Source: an uncultured Desulfovibrio sp.
GTDB lineage: Bacteria > Desulfobacterota > Desulfovibrionia > Desulfovibrionales > Desulfovibrionaceae
Direction of reading: 5' to 3'
Length of the DNA: 64,000 bases
Assembly: GCA_934546745.1 (NCBI GenBank)
Contig: CAKTDV010000001.1
Coordinates: 124,001 to 188,000, forward strand
Below are positions 1-9,520 of this stretch, piece by piece. The position numbers were made by a program, and so were the translations under genes. Numbering within the stretch: position 1 is the stretch's first letter; each line of letters opens with the position of its first letter. The notes beneath the pieces are model-generated. The model was not told where the DNA came from. It searched no databases and worked only from the letters and a program-made list of their open reading frames with translations.

Positions 1-215
1 CGTCCGATCAGCACCTGCGCCTGCGTGTCGCCGTTCTGCGCCAAGGGATGCGCCAGATCCAGCGTTTTCCGGTATTTGCCAATGTTGTAGGCCGTCACGG
101 CCTCGCGCAGCTGTGCCGCTGGATCCGCCGCCAGGACGGACGGCGGCACACACGAAAGCGCTACGGCCAGCGCCGTGCCCGCCGCCAGGTAGGCGGCCCT
201 ATTTCTTGTCGTCAT
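1..215 (-). CDS. Exported Sel1/TPR-like protein, N-terminal part
   Basis: The gene runs off the left edge of the window, so only about 71 N-terminal residues are visible. It starts at ATG 215-213 with a good ribosome site (AAGGAG) about 8 bases upstream. Residues 1-29 form a signal peptide (Arg near the start, an Ala/Leu-rich core, and a VLAA-type cleavage region). The following helical stretch (AYNIGKYRKTLDLAHPLAQN, then GDTQAQVLIG) has the spacing of a Sel1-like repeat, a protein-protein interaction solenoid. A periplasmic scaffold role is an inference; the rest of the protein is outside the window. Confidence 0.7.
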   Translation of the reverse strand, partial: MTTRNRAAYLAAGTALAVALSCVPPSVLAADPAAQLREAVTAYNIGKYRKTLDLAHPLAQNGDTQAQVLIG

Positions 216-362
216 GGGAAAAACTCCTTGCGGGCTTCTGCCCGCACGCGCTCTTGTAGCGCGCCCGCGTTCGGGATGCAAGGTGAGCCAGGCATGGTAT
301 TGTTTTTCCCGCCGTCTGAAGCTATGCTTAAAACGCCACACACCCCCGCAAAAGGAGACTCC

Positions 363-818
363 ATGCCGGAACGCTATCCGCATCTTCCCCCTGCCAATGG
401 GAACGGCGCCGACAACGACAGGGAACAAAAAATCTATGACGCCGAAATTATCCACGGGGAATACCGCACTGACGGTACGGCCTCTTCAGACTGCCGGCGG
501 AATGCCAGCGGTTTCCACGCCGCATCCTGGAGCTGGACATCCATGCGCGGCGGCATGGGCGGCATGAACGCCTTTGATACCGCTTCGCGCTACGCGCCGG
601 TGGTCACCCTCTTTCTGCTTTTCATCGTCCTCTTCCGCTTCGGCTTTCTTGCCTGCCTGGGATTTCTCTTCTTCTACGCCATCGGCGCGGCCTTCAGCAC
701 GGTATGGCTTATCCGCCGCATGGCCGAAGGCAAATCCGCAACCCCCTGGCCGTGGCGCATCGGCAACTGGACCGTGTCATTCCTGCTTGCCGGATGGCTC
801 TCCGGCGGCTTTCACTGA
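363..818 (+). CDS. Small membrane protein, unknown function
   Basis: A 151-residue protein of unrecognised family. ATG 363 is chosen because AAAGGAG lies about 8 bases upstream; the open frame extends further left but has no ribosome site there. The first 70 residues are polar. Hydrophobic stretches follow at roughly residues 78-98 and 99-118, and a third lies near the C terminus (about 133-148), suggesting two or three membrane segments with a cytoplasmic N-terminal domain. It is divergent from the Sel1-like gene on its left. No catalytic motif is visible. Confidence 0.6.
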   Translation: MPERYPHLPPANGNGADNDREQKIYDAEIIHGEYRTDGTASSDCRRNASGFHAASWSWTSMRGGMGGMNAFDTASRYAPVVTLFLLFIVLFRFGFLACLGFLFFYAIGAAFSTVWLIRRMAEGKSATPWPWRIGNWTVSFLLAGWLSGGFH

Positions 819-841
819 ACTTCATCCATTTCCGCGGTTGC

Positions 842-1099
842 ATGCCGTCAATCTATTTCGTATATATACTGCGCTGTGCGGACGGCAGTCTGTACTGTGG
901 CATGACGACACACCCGGAACGCCGTACCCGCCAGCACAACGGAGAACTCTCCGGCGGCGGACGGTACACCCGTAGCCGCCGTCCCGTGCGGCTCATCGCG
1001 TATCGCTCCTGCTCCGGCAAGGGGGTGGCGCTGTCGCTGGAAGCGCGTATCAAAAAATTGCCGCGTGACAGGAAACTGGACGCCCTGTGCAGTCTGTAG
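842..1099 (+). CDS. GIY-YIG nuclease-superfamily protein (UPF0213 type)
   Basis: An 85-residue single-domain protein. The N terminus (IYFVYILRCADGSLYCGMT) is the GIY-YIG core, here written VYI...YCG. It is followed by the usual RRTRQHN helix and the conserved Arg/Glu region ending LEARIKKL. The size matches the stand-alone YhbQ/UPF0213 group of small GIY-YIG proteins, whose role in nucleic-acid metabolism is poorly defined. The start at ATG 842 fits the domain boundary, but no strong ribosome site precedes it, so translation may depend on the gene 24 bases upstream. Confidence 0.8.
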   Translation: MPSIYFVYILRCADGSLYCGMTTHPERRTRQHNGELSGGGRYTRSRRPVRLIAYRSCSGKGVALSLEARIKKLPRDRKLDALCSL

Positions 1100-1193
1100 G
1101 AAGGGGCACTCTGTGTGCGAGCGCCTCCCCATGAGTGCGTGGGAAAAACATATTTCCGGCGGAGCGGCCCGCATCGCTCAAAAAGGAATCTCC

Positions 1194-1244
1194 ATGCCCA
1201 TGCGACCACTGTTAGGACAGGTTTTGCGGAATGATACCCTTTGA
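1194..1244 (+). other. Possible 16-codon leader ORF overlapping the LysE start
   Basis: An ATG at 1194 has a good ribosome site (AAAAAGGAAT), opens a 16-codon frame and stops at TGA 1242-1244, just inside the next gene, which starts at 1231 in another frame. The downstream ATG lacks a comparable ribosome site, so coupled translation is conceivable. This is inference from position only, and the reading frame could be chance. Confidence 0.25.
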
Positions 1245-1857
1245 GGTGGCTCTGGCCTTTTTCGGCACGGCGATAGTTCTTTCCCTGGCCCCCGGGCCGG
1301 ACAACCTTTTTGTTCTTTCCCAGTCGGCCCTGTACGGCGCGAGGGCGGGCGTCTGCACCACGCTGGGCCTTGCCTCCGGCCTTGTCGTTCACACGACGGC
1401 CGTGGCGCTGGGCGTAGCCGTTCTGTTCCAGACGTCCGCCGTGGCCCTTACGCTGCTGAAAATGGCGGGAGCGGCCTACCTGCTCTATCTGGCATGGCTC
1501 TCCTTCAGGACGGGCGCCGTACTTTCCACCACCGGCAAGGCCGAATTTCTGGGCTATGGCGCACTGTACCGCCGCGGCATCCTCATGAATGTCACCAACC
1601 CCAAGGTGACGCTGTTTTTCCTGGCGTTTCTGCCGCAGTTCTGCGATCCGGCGCGGGGCAGCGTCGCCGTGCAGGTAGGCACGCTCGGCGGCATCTTCAT
1701 GCTGGCGACCCTGATCGTCTTTTCTTCCATCGCCGTCGCGGGCGGCGTCATAACGGCCCGTTTCAACCGGTCGCAAAAAGCGCAAATTCTGCTGCACCGC
1801 TGTGCGGGCGTCATCTTTACCGGCATGGCGTTCCTACTGCTCTTTGCCCACAATTGA
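1231..1857 (+). CDS. LysE/RhtB family amino-acid exporter
   Basis: A 208-residue inner-membrane protein of the LysE/RhtB family, which exports amino acids or their analogues. The signature near the N terminus (SLAPGPDNLFVLSQS) is the family's APGPD...S motif. About six hydrophobic segments cover the length, and the central NVTNPKVTLFFLAFLPQF stretch is the conserved NPK region. Length is normal for the family (200-210). The substrate cannot be read from the sequence. Only a weak ribosome site precedes ATG 1231, and a short leader frame overlaps it. Confidence 0.88.
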   Translation: MIPFEVALAFFGTAIVLSLAPGPDNLFVLSQSALYGARAGVCTTLGLASGLVVHTTAVALGVAVLFQTSAVALTLLKMAGAAYLLYLAWLSFRTGAVLSTTGKAEFLGYGALYRRGILMNVTNPKVTLFFLAFLPQFCDPARGSVAVQVGTLGGIFMLATLIVFSSIAVAGGVITARFNRSQKAQILLHRCAGVIFTGMAFLLLFAHN

Positions 1858-1930
1858 ACGAACTGTCGCGCCGTTTTCCGGCAGCATCCCTTTTCCCGGA
1901 GAGGTACTCCGACACGTGAGGTTTTCTTCC

Positions 1931-2458
1931 ATGTCCGACACCCGTATTCCCCTTGGCGCTCTTCCTTTGGAAGGGCTGGAGCTGCACCTTGACGATCAGA
2001 CGCTCTGGAGCGGGCCGCTGGAGGAGTTCGGCATGGATTGCCGCATTACCCGCCCGCTTGCGGCCGACATCAGGATCCAGCCGCTGGAAGACGGCTACCT
2101 TGTACGCGGGACGATCTCCGGCGATGTGACAGTGCCCTGCAATCGCTGCGCCGAACCCATGCCCGTCCATCTCGAAGAACGCTTTGAAGACTTTGAGGAT
2201 ACGCCGTCCGAAGATACCGCCTGTGACGGAGAAGGCCGTATTTTCATGGAAAAAGGCGCGTTTTATCTGGATATAGCCGCCATCGTCTGGGAACAGTTCG
2301 TGCTGGCACTGCCTCCCAATCCCCTTTGCCGCACAGACTGCAAGGGCCTGTGCCCCGAATGCGGCGCCAACCTCAATGAAGGCATATGCGCCTGTTCCCA
2401 CGATGAGGGCGATCCGCGCATGGCCGTTCTGCGGGGACTGAAAATCGCCAGACAGTGA
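1931..2458 (+). CDS. DUF177 (YceD-type) protein
   Basis: A 175-residue YceD/DUF177 protein. The family is linked to 23S rRNA accumulation and almost always sits next to rpmF, as here (rpmF starts 147 bases downstream). The diagnostic CNRCAEP pair at about residues 71-74 and the C-terminal cluster LCRTDCKGLCPECGANLN are visible and probably bind zinc. Start ATG 1931 is preceded by GTGAGG. The longer open frame upstream is unlikely because the domain begins near this Met. Confidence 0.85.
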   Translation: MSDTRIPLGALPLEGLELHLDDQTLWSGPLEEFGMDCRITRPLAADIRIQPLEDGYLVRGTISGDVTVPCNRCAEPMPVHLEERFEDFEDTPSEDTACDGEGRIFMEKGAFYLDIAAIVWEQFVLALPPNPLCRTDCKGLCPECGANLNEGICACSHDEGDPRMAVLRGLKIARQ

Positions 2459-2605
2459 GGCCGGGAAAAATGCGCGGCGGCACTCCCCTAGACATTTACA
2501 GGAAAACCTGCTACGCATCTTCGTCTCGTACAGCCTGAAAAAGAGGCTCCGGGAACTGATGTCAGCGACATAACAACTTCCGCCTTTGGAAAAGGAGACT
2601 ATGCC

Positions 2606-2788
2606 ATGGCCGTTCAACAGAACAAAAAATCCCGCTCCCGCAAAGGAATGCGCCGTTCCCACGACCGCGTGGCCGTGCCCGCGGTGATCTACTGCTCCTG
2701 CGGCGAGCCTACCGTGCCCCACAGCGTCTGCCCCAGCTGCGGCAGCTACAAGGGCCGTCAGGTGGTCGCCAAGACCAACGCTGAATAA
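2606..2788 (+). CDS. rpmF: 50S ribosomal protein L32
   Basis: A 60-residue L32, a component of the large ribosomal subunit. The basic N terminus (KKSRSRKGMRRSHD) and the zinc-ribbon cysteines (CSCGEPTVPHSVCPSCG) are intact, so this is the zinc-binding form. An AAAAGGAG ribosome site lies upstream. plsX begins three bases after the stop; the rpmF-plsX-fab order is conserved in many bacteria and couples phospholipid and ribosome synthesis. Confidence 0.97.
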   Translation: MAVQQNKKSRSRKGMRRSHDRVAVPAVIYCSCGEPTVPHSVCPSCGSYKGRQVVAKTNAE

Positions 2789-2791
2789 CTG

Positions 2792-3826
2792 ATGAACACG
2801 CGCCCCATCATCGCCGTGGACGCCATGGGCGGGGACTTCGGCCCCGCCGTGGTGGTACCGGGAGCCATTGAGGCCGCCCGTATCCATGACCTGCACGTTC
2901 GGCTTGTGGGCAACACTCCCAAACTGGAGGCCGAGCTGGCCAAACTCAATCTGGCCGACGTTCATTTTGATATCGTCCACGCCGACGATGTGGTGCACAT
3001 GAATGAAAAGCCTTCCGACATCCTGCGCCGTAAAAAAAATGCCTCCATCCAGGTCGCCTGCCGGTTGGTAAAGGATGGAGAGGCCGACGGCGTTGTCAGC
3101 GCCGGGCACTCCGGCGCGACGGTAGCCTGCGGGATGTTCATCATGGGACGCCTGCCAGGCGTGGAGCGCCCCGCTCTTGCCGCGCTGCTGCCGACGGAGA
3201 AAAATCCTGTCGTTGTCCTTGACGCAGGCGCCAATGTGGATTGCCGGCCATACCATCTCTTTCAGTTCGGACTCATGGGCGACGCCTTTGCCCGTGATCT
3301 GCTGAACTACGCCTCGCCCCGCGTCAGCCTGCTGAGCATCGGCGAGGAGGAAGGCAAGGGAAACAGCCAGGTCAAAGAAGCCTATGAACTGCTGAAGATG
3401 GCGCAGAACCTCAATTTTACCGGCAATGCCGAAGGACGGGACATCTTTACCGGCAATGTGGATGTGGTCGTCTGCGACGGCTTTGTGGGCAACATCGTCG
3501 TCAAGATGAGCGAAGGGCTGGCGGCCTCGCTTATCCATATGCTCAAGCGTGTTTTCACTTCGGGCCTCCTGCCGAGCCTGGGCGGTCTGCTGGCCAGGGG
3601 AGCCTTCAGAAAATTCGCCAAGACCATCGACTACGCCGAAACAGGCGGAGCGCCGCTGCTGGGCCTGCAAAGTCTGGCCATTGTCTGCCATGGCCGCTCC
3701 AATGCCCGCGCCATGACCAACGCCATAAAAATGGGCGGCACTTTCGTGCGCAAAGGAACCAACAACCGTCTTGCCGAAACCATTCTGGCCAACGAGGAGC
3801 TGACACGCTTCTCCCGCGCCATCTAA
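2792..3826 (+). CDS. plsX: Phosphate acyltransferase PlsX
   Basis: A 344-residue PlsX, which converts acyl-ACP and phosphate into acyl-phosphate, the acyl donor for the first glycerolipid acylation by PlsY. The N-terminal IAVDAMGGDFGP motif and the GHSGATVACGMF stretch are typical, as is the C-terminal GRSNARAMTNAI segment. Length is normal. It lies between rpmF (3-base gap) and fabH (13-base gap), clearly in one operon. It is a peripheral membrane enzyme acting at the inner leaflet. Confidence 0.96.
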   Translation: MNTRPIIAVDAMGGDFGPAVVVPGAIEAARIHDLHVRLVGNTPKLEAELAKLNLADVHFDIVHADDVVHMNEKPSDILRRKKNASIQVACRLVKDGEADGVVSAGHSGATVACGMFIMGRLPGVERPALAALLPTEKNPVVVLDAGANVDCRPYHLFQFGLMGDAFARDLLNYASPRVSLLSIGEEEGKGNSQVKEAYELLKMAQNLNFTGNAEGRDIFTGNVDVVVCDGFVGNIVVKMSEGLAASLIHMLKRVFTSGLLPSLGGLLARGAFRKFAKTIDYAETGGAPLLGLQSLAIVCHGRSNARAMTNAIKMGGTFVRKGTNNRLAETILANEELTRFSRAI

Positions 3827-3839
3827 CCGACGGAACCTC

Positions 3840-4829
3840 ATGAAGATCTCGTGTTATATCCACGCCCTGTGCGGCTATGTGCCTGATGCCGTGCTGACCA
3901 ATGACGACCTGAGCGCCATGGTCGATACCAACGACGAATGGATCACCTCCCGCACGGGAATCAAGCGCCGTCACAGAGTGAGCGCCGATCAGAACGCTTC
4001 CGATCTGGCCGTCAAGGCCGCACGCATGACGCTTGCCCGGAGCGGCACGGCGGCGGAAGATCTCACCCACGTCATCGCCGCCACATGCACGCCCGACGCC
4101 ATTTCCCCTTCCGTGGCATGCCTGGTGGGCGGCAAACTGAAGGCGGGCGCTGTCATGGCCTTTGACGTCAGCGCCGCCTGCTCCGGTTTCCTGTACGGAC
4201 TTTCCGTCTGCCGCGGCCTTCTGGCGGCCGATCCCGACGCACAGATTCTCTTTGTCTGCACGGAAGCCCTGACACGGCGCGTGGACTGGACGGATCGAAG
4301 CACCTGCGTTCTTTTCGGAGACGGCGCCAGCGCCTGCCTGATAAACGCGCAAAGCGCAGGCGCACAGGCTGAAGTGGAGGACGTGATCTGCCGCAGCGAC
4401 GGTACGCTGCACGACCTGATTGTCGTGGGCGGCGGCACACGCTGCGCCTACGCCAAGGGAACCCCCGTCGACGAACGCTTTTTCATTCAGATGCAGGGTC
4501 GTGAAGTCTACAAGCATGCCGTGCGCCAGATGACGCACATCTGCGAAGAAGTGCTTGAGCGCAACGGTCTGACCATCGGCGACATTGCCCTGCTGGCGCC
4601 CCATCAGGCGAATCTGCGCATTATCGAAGCCGTGGGCAGCCGGCTCCACATTGCGGACGACCATGTCTTCACCAATGTGGAGGAGTATGGCAACACCTCG
4701 TCGGCATCCGTGCCGCTGGCTCTGCGCGATGCCTGTGCGCAGGGACGCCTTCAGTCGGGGGATCGCGTCCTGATGACGGCGTTCGGCAGCGGTCTCACCT
4801 GGGCTGGCGGCCTGCTGCGCTATTTCTAA
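3840..4829 (+). CDS. fabH: 3-oxoacyl-ACP synthase III (FabH)
   Basis: A 329-residue condensing enzyme that starts fatty-acid synthesis by joining acetyl-CoA to malonyl-ACP. The Cys-His-Asn triad is complete: Cys114 in SAACSGF, His near residue 254 in APHQANLRI, and Asn near 284 in EYGNTSSAS. The EWITSRTGIKRR substrate-entry motif is also present. It follows plsX by 13 bases. Its end is followed by a tRNA-Tyr gene before fabG, so a primary transcript covering the lipid genes would also carry that tRNA. Confidence 0.96.
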   Translation: MKISCYIHALCGYVPDAVLTNDDLSAMVDTNDEWITSRTGIKRRHRVSADQNASDLAVKAARMTLARSGTAAEDLTHVIAATCTPDAISPSVACLVGGKLKAGAVMAFDVSAACSGFLYGLSVCRGLLAADPDAQILFVCTEALTRRVDWTDRSTCVLFGDGASACLINAQSAGAQAEVEDVICRSDGTLHDLIVVGGGTRCAYAKGTPVDERFFIQMQGREVYKHAVRQMTHICEEVLERNGLTIGDIALLAPHQANLRIIEAVGSRLHIADDHVFTNVEEYGNTSSASVPLALRDACAQGRLQSGDRVLMTAFGSGLTWAGGLLRYF

Positions 4830-4877
4830 CCAGAAAGCTTCGGCCATCTCGCATCCGCGGCCCGGCTGCGATTTTGT

Positions 4878-4963
4878 GGAGGGGTTCCCGAGTGGCCAAA
4901 GGGAACAGACTGTAAATCTGTCGTCGTAAGACTTCGGTGGTTCAAATCCACCCTCCTCCACCA
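4878..4963 (+). tRNA. tRNA-Tyr (GTA), copy 1
   Basis: An 86-base class II tRNA with a 7-bp acceptor stem (GGAGGGG with CTCCTCC, one G-T pair), anticodon GTA in the loop CTGTAAA, a long variable arm, a T-arm GGTGG-TTCAAAT-CCACC and an encoded CCA end. It sits between fabH and fabG on the same strand. It differs from the copy at 20777-20862 by one base in the acceptor stem. Confidence 0.97.
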
Positions 4964-4991
4964 CAACACTGCCGGACACGAAGGGGATACC

Positions 4992-5735
4992 ATGAACAAC
5001 GAAATGCCCACCGCCCTTGTCACTGGCGGCTCTCGCGGCATCGGCCGCGCCATTGCCGAGACCCTTGCCCGCGATGGATTTCAGATTTTTCTCACCTATG
5101 TGAGCCGCCCCGAAGAAGCGGAATCCGTCGTTACCGCTATCAACAAGGCTGGCGGACAGGCGCGCGCCTTCAGGCTTGATGTGGGCAATCCCTCGGCTAT
5201 CACTGAATTTTTTGCCGGAGAAATCAGGAACAAGGTCAATCTTGCCGTTCTTGTCAACAACGCCGGCATCACAAAGGACGGGTTTCTTGTTCGTATGAAG
5301 GATGAGGACTTTGACGCCGTTCTGAACGTGAACCTGCGCGGCGCTTTCGTCTGCACACGTGAAGCCGCCAAAATCATGAGCAAAAACCGCTACGGCCGCA
5401 TTGTCAACATTTCTTCGGTCGTAGCCCAGATGGGCAATGCCGGGCAGATCAACTATGCTTCCGCCAAGGCCGGGCTGCTGGGTCTGACAAAATCGTGCGC
5501 CAGGGAACTTGCCGCGCGCAACATCACCGTCAACGCCGTGGCCCCCGGTTTCATTGAAACCGATATGACCTCCTCCCTGTCCGACGAGGTACGCGCCGAG
5601 TATGCCCAGTCCATTCCGCTCAAGCGCATGGGAACAGCGCGGGAAGTCGCTGACGCCGTCGCCTTTCTGGCTTCTGACAAAGCCTCGTACATCACAGGAC
5701 AGGTGCTCGCCGTCAATGGCGGCATGTACTGCTGA
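4992..5735 (+). CDS. fabG: 3-oxoacyl-ACP reductase (FabG)
   Basis: A 247-residue short-chain dehydrogenase/reductase that reduces 3-oxoacyl-ACP with NADPH in the elongation cycle. The nucleotide-binding TGGSRGIGRAIA motif is at the N terminus, LVNNAGITKDG follows, the catalytic Ser is in NISSVV, and Tyr and Lys are in NYASAKAG. The C-terminal YITGQVLAVNGGMYC is characteristic of FabG. Length is standard. The neighbours fabH, acpP and fabF confirm the assignment over other SDR enzymes. Confidence 0.96.
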   Translation: MNNEMPTALVTGGSRGIGRAIAETLARDGFQIFLTYVSRPEEAESVVTAINKAGGQARAFRLDVGNPSAITEFFAGEIRNKVNLAVLVNNAGITKDGFLVRMKDEDFDAVLNVNLRGAFVCTREAAKIMSKNRYGRIVNISSVVAQMGNAGQINYASAKAGLLGLTKSCARELAARNITVNAVAPGFIETDMTSSLSDEVRAEYAQSIPLKRMGTAREVADAVAFLASDKASYITGQVLAVNGGMYC

Positions 5736-5810
5736 ACGCCGTTTTTTCGCTGCCGCAAGGCGGCTGGGCGGCCCAACGCCGCCACAATACCTTCATGGAG
5801 GAAGACATCA

Positions 5811-6047
5811 ATGTCCGATATCGCTGAAAAAGTAAAAAAAATCATCGTGGATCAGCTGGGCGTAAGCGCCGAGGAAGTCAAGCCGGAAGCCTCCTTTGTG
5901 GACGATCTCGGCGCTGATTCCCTTGATCTGACCGAGCTGATCATGGCCATGGAAGAAGAATTCGACATCGAAATCGCCGATGACGACGCCCAGAAAATTC
6001 TCAAGGTACAGGACGCCATCAACTATATCGAAGCCAAAAAAGGCTAA
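5811..6047 (+). CDS. acpP: Acyl carrier protein
   Basis: A 78-residue acidic carrier protein. The phosphopantetheine attachment serine lies in the classic GADSLDLTELI motif at about residue 38. The protein is highly helical and acidic, as expected for AcpP. A very strong ribosome site (ATGGAGGAAG) precedes ATG 5811. It lies between fabG and fabF, the usual arrangement. It carries growing acyl chains between the Fab enzymes and supplies PlsX. Confidence 0.97.
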   Translation: MSDIAEKVKKIIVDQLGVSAEEVKPEASFVDDLGADSLDLTELIMAMEEEFDIEIADDDAQKILKVQDAINYIEAKKG

Positions 6048-6130
6048 TTGCCGTTTTTCGCCCGTGTGCTCCGATTCGTTTCGGAGCGCACGGTGCTTTT
6101 TATGCAGGGCAGCATTGCCAAGGAGCATTC

Positions 6131-7378
6131 ATGAGCCGCACTCGTGTTGTGATTACCGGCGTTGCCGGCGTTACCCCGCTCGCCAACGATATTGAAACCA
6201 CCTGGCGCCGCCTTGTCGCCGGTGAATCGGGCATCGCCCCCATCACACTGTTCGATACGGCGCAGTACGATTCACGCATTGCCGGGGAGGTGAAAAACTT
6301 CGATCCTGAAGCCTGTATGCCCGCCAAACAGGCGCGCCGTATGGATCGCTTTACCCAGTTCGCCGTAGCTTCCGCCAAAATGCTGCTGGAAGACGCTTCC
6401 CTGACCATTTCCGACGCCAATGCCGCCGGCATAGGCATCATTCTTGGCATCGGTCTCGGCGGTCTCAAGACCATCGAAACCTATCACAGCAAGCTGCTCT
6501 CCGGGGGGCCCGGCAGGGTTTCGCCCTTCATGATTCCCATGCTCATTTCCAATATGGGCCCGGGACAGATTGCCATCATGACCGGTATCAAGGGTCCCAA
6601 CATCGTCACCACCACAGCCTGCGCCTCGGCGCTGCACGCCATTGGTTCCGCCTTCAGTGAAATTCTGCTGGGCCGGATTTCAGGCGCCGTCACCGGCGGC
6701 GTGGAAGCGACGGTGACCCCGCTGGGCGTCGCGGGCTTCACCGCTCTGAAGGCGCTCTCCACACGGTACAACGACACCCCGCAACAGGCGTCCCGCCCCT
6801 TCGACGGCGAGCGCGACGGTTTTGTCATCGGCGAGGGCGCAGGCCTGCTCTATGTGGAAACGCTGGAAAGCGCACGCCAGCGCGGGGCGAAAATCTATGC
6901 CGAACTGCTCGGCTACGGCGCATCTGACGACGCCTATCATATGACAGCCCCCAGCGGCGACGGCGAAGGCATGGCCCGCGCCATGCAAAATGCGCTCAGG
7001 GATGCCGGTATCGCGCCCGAGGCTATCGGACACATCAACGCGCACGCCACCTCCACAAAACTGAACGATGCGACCGAAACCAAGGCCATCAAGACCGTCT
7101 TCGGCGCGCACGCTTCCCGTATCAAAATTTCCGCCACCAAATCCATGACAGGACACCTGCTCGGCGCTTCCGGCGGCATTGAAACCGTCTTTACAGCGCT
7201 GGCCCTGCATCATCAGACCGTGCCCGGCACCATCAACCTGACGCATCCCGATCCGGAATGCGATCTGGATTACACGGCCAATGGTTCCGAGAAACTGCCG
7301 TTTGAGTACGCCATGTGCAACTCCTTCGGATTTGGCGGCACCAACGCCAGCCTTGTGCTGAGGAAATGGACGGAGTAA
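6131..7378 (+). CDS. fabF: 3-oxoacyl-ACP synthase II (FabF)
   Basis: A 415-residue elongating condensing enzyme. The Cys-His-His triad is visible: Cys164 in TTACASALHAIG, one His in HINAHATSTKLND, and the second in KSMTGHLLGASG. The start MSRTRVVITGVAGVTPL is typical of FabF. Immediately downstream is a 246-base pyrimidine-rich gap with no gene before glyA. Confidence 0.96.
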   Translation: MSRTRVVITGVAGVTPLANDIETTWRRLVAGESGIAPITLFDTAQYDSRIAGEVKNFDPEACMPAKQARRMDRFTQFAVASAKMLLEDASLTISDANAAGIGIILGIGLGGLKTIETYHSKLLSGGPGRVSPFMIPMLISNMGPGQIAIMTGIKGPNIVTTTACASALHAIGSAFSEILLGRISGAVTGGVEATVTPLGVAGFTALKALSTRYNDTPQQASRPFDGERDGFVIGEGAGLLYVETLESARQRGAKIYAELLGYGASDDAYHMTAPSGDGEGMARAMQNALRDAGIAPEAIGHINAHATSTKLNDATETKAIKTVFGAHASRIKISATKSMTGHLLGASGGIETVFTALALHHQTVPGTINLTHPDPECDLDYTANGSEKLPFEYAMCNSFGFGGTNASLVLRKWTE

Positions 7379-7624
7379 CCGCCCCGCGTATGCGTGTCCC
7401 GCGAGAGCGGCGGCCGTGCCGTCTTTCCGCCTTGCCTCCTTCTTTTTTTCGGTTTTTCTGACAGCCGCGAAGGAAAAAACGCTCTGGTTGGCGCAACAGA
7501 CGCTTTTCCCTTCACGGCTCTCTTCTTTATCCCTGATGCGCTTTTTCCTCTTCCAGGGAAGGTGTGCCGCCGCCTCCGGCGGCCCGCGCCGCCCGCGGGA
7601 CGGGGCTGTAAAGGAAACGAGAGC

Positions 7625-8863
<1,239 letters not shown>

Positions 8864-8913
8864 GGGGCCGCACTTCCCGCGCCCCAGGCCGCTTCCCGCT
8901 GAGACACATGGAA

Positions 8914-8950
8914 AATGCCGGTGAAAACTGCGTTTTCACCGGCATTGTTC
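8914..8950 (+). terminator. Hairpin terminator after glyA
   Basis: A perfect 14-bp inverted repeat, AATGCCGGTGAAAA (8914-8927) and TTTTCACCGGCATT (8933-8946), with a 5-base loop followed by GTTCTT. The U-tract is short, but stem strength and position fit a terminator between glyA and the dCMP deaminase gene. Confidence 0.7.
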
Positions 8951-9046
8951 TTCCCGAACGCGTGTCTGAACGCCCGAAGCCCCCGCCGCAGGCTTGGCTT
9001 TTTCATCTCCAGCGTGTAAGCTGCCCTCAATCCAGAGAGTACGATT

Positions 9047-9520
9047 ATGCAACGCATGCCATGGCCAGACTATTTTATGAACATCACCTATCTTGTCAGG
9101 GAACGCTCCACCTGTACCCGACGCAAAGTGGGGGCCATTGCCGTCAAGGACAAACGTATTCTTGCCACCGGCTATAATGGCGCGCCCGCAGGCGTACCTC
9201 ACTGCCTAGAGACGGGATGCCTGCGCGAGCGTCTTGGCATTCCTTCAGGCCAGCGCCATGAAATCTGCCGGGGGCTGCACGCCGAACAGAACGTCATCCT
9301 TCAGGCTGCCGTCCACGGTATCTGCATTCAGGACGCGGAACTCTACTGCACCACGCATCCCTGCGGCCTGTGCGCCAAGATGCTGATCAATTGCGGCATC
9401 CGCCATATCTGTTACAGCGAGGATTACCCTGATGATCTGGCGGCAACCATGCTGCGTGAAGCCGGCGTAACCGTAGAGCATTTTTCCTTTACGCCCAAGG
9501 CGGTGGAGATTCATGCCTGA
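9047..9520 (+). CDS. dCMP deaminase family protein
   Basis: A 157-residue zinc deaminase of the deoxycytidylate deaminase/ComEB family, which converts dCMP to dUMP for thymidylate synthesis. The zinc site is complete: HAEQN around residue 84 and HPCGLCAKML around residue 104. The N-terminal WPDYFMNITYLVRERSTCTRRKVGA motif region (PDYFM) is family-typical. The gene overlaps ribD by 8 bases, suggesting translational coupling. A cytidine deaminase of another substrate range cannot be fully excluded. Confidence 0.9.
   Translation: MQRMPWPDYFMNITYLVRERSTCTRRKVGAIAVKDKRILATGYNGAPAGVPHCLETGCLRERLGIPSGQRHEICRGLHAEQNVILQAAVHGICIQDAELYCTTHPCGLCAKMLINCGIRHICYSEDYPDDLAATMLREAGVTVEHFSFTPKAVEIHA

Noticed and set aside
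1817..3841. Long open frame on the minus strand opposite rpmF-plsX, and many similar ones (for example opposite fabF, lon, leuS, ileS)
   Set aside because: They are shadows of conserved plus-strand genes in high-GC DNA, with no family motifs, no ribosome sites and Gly/His/Arg-rich composition.
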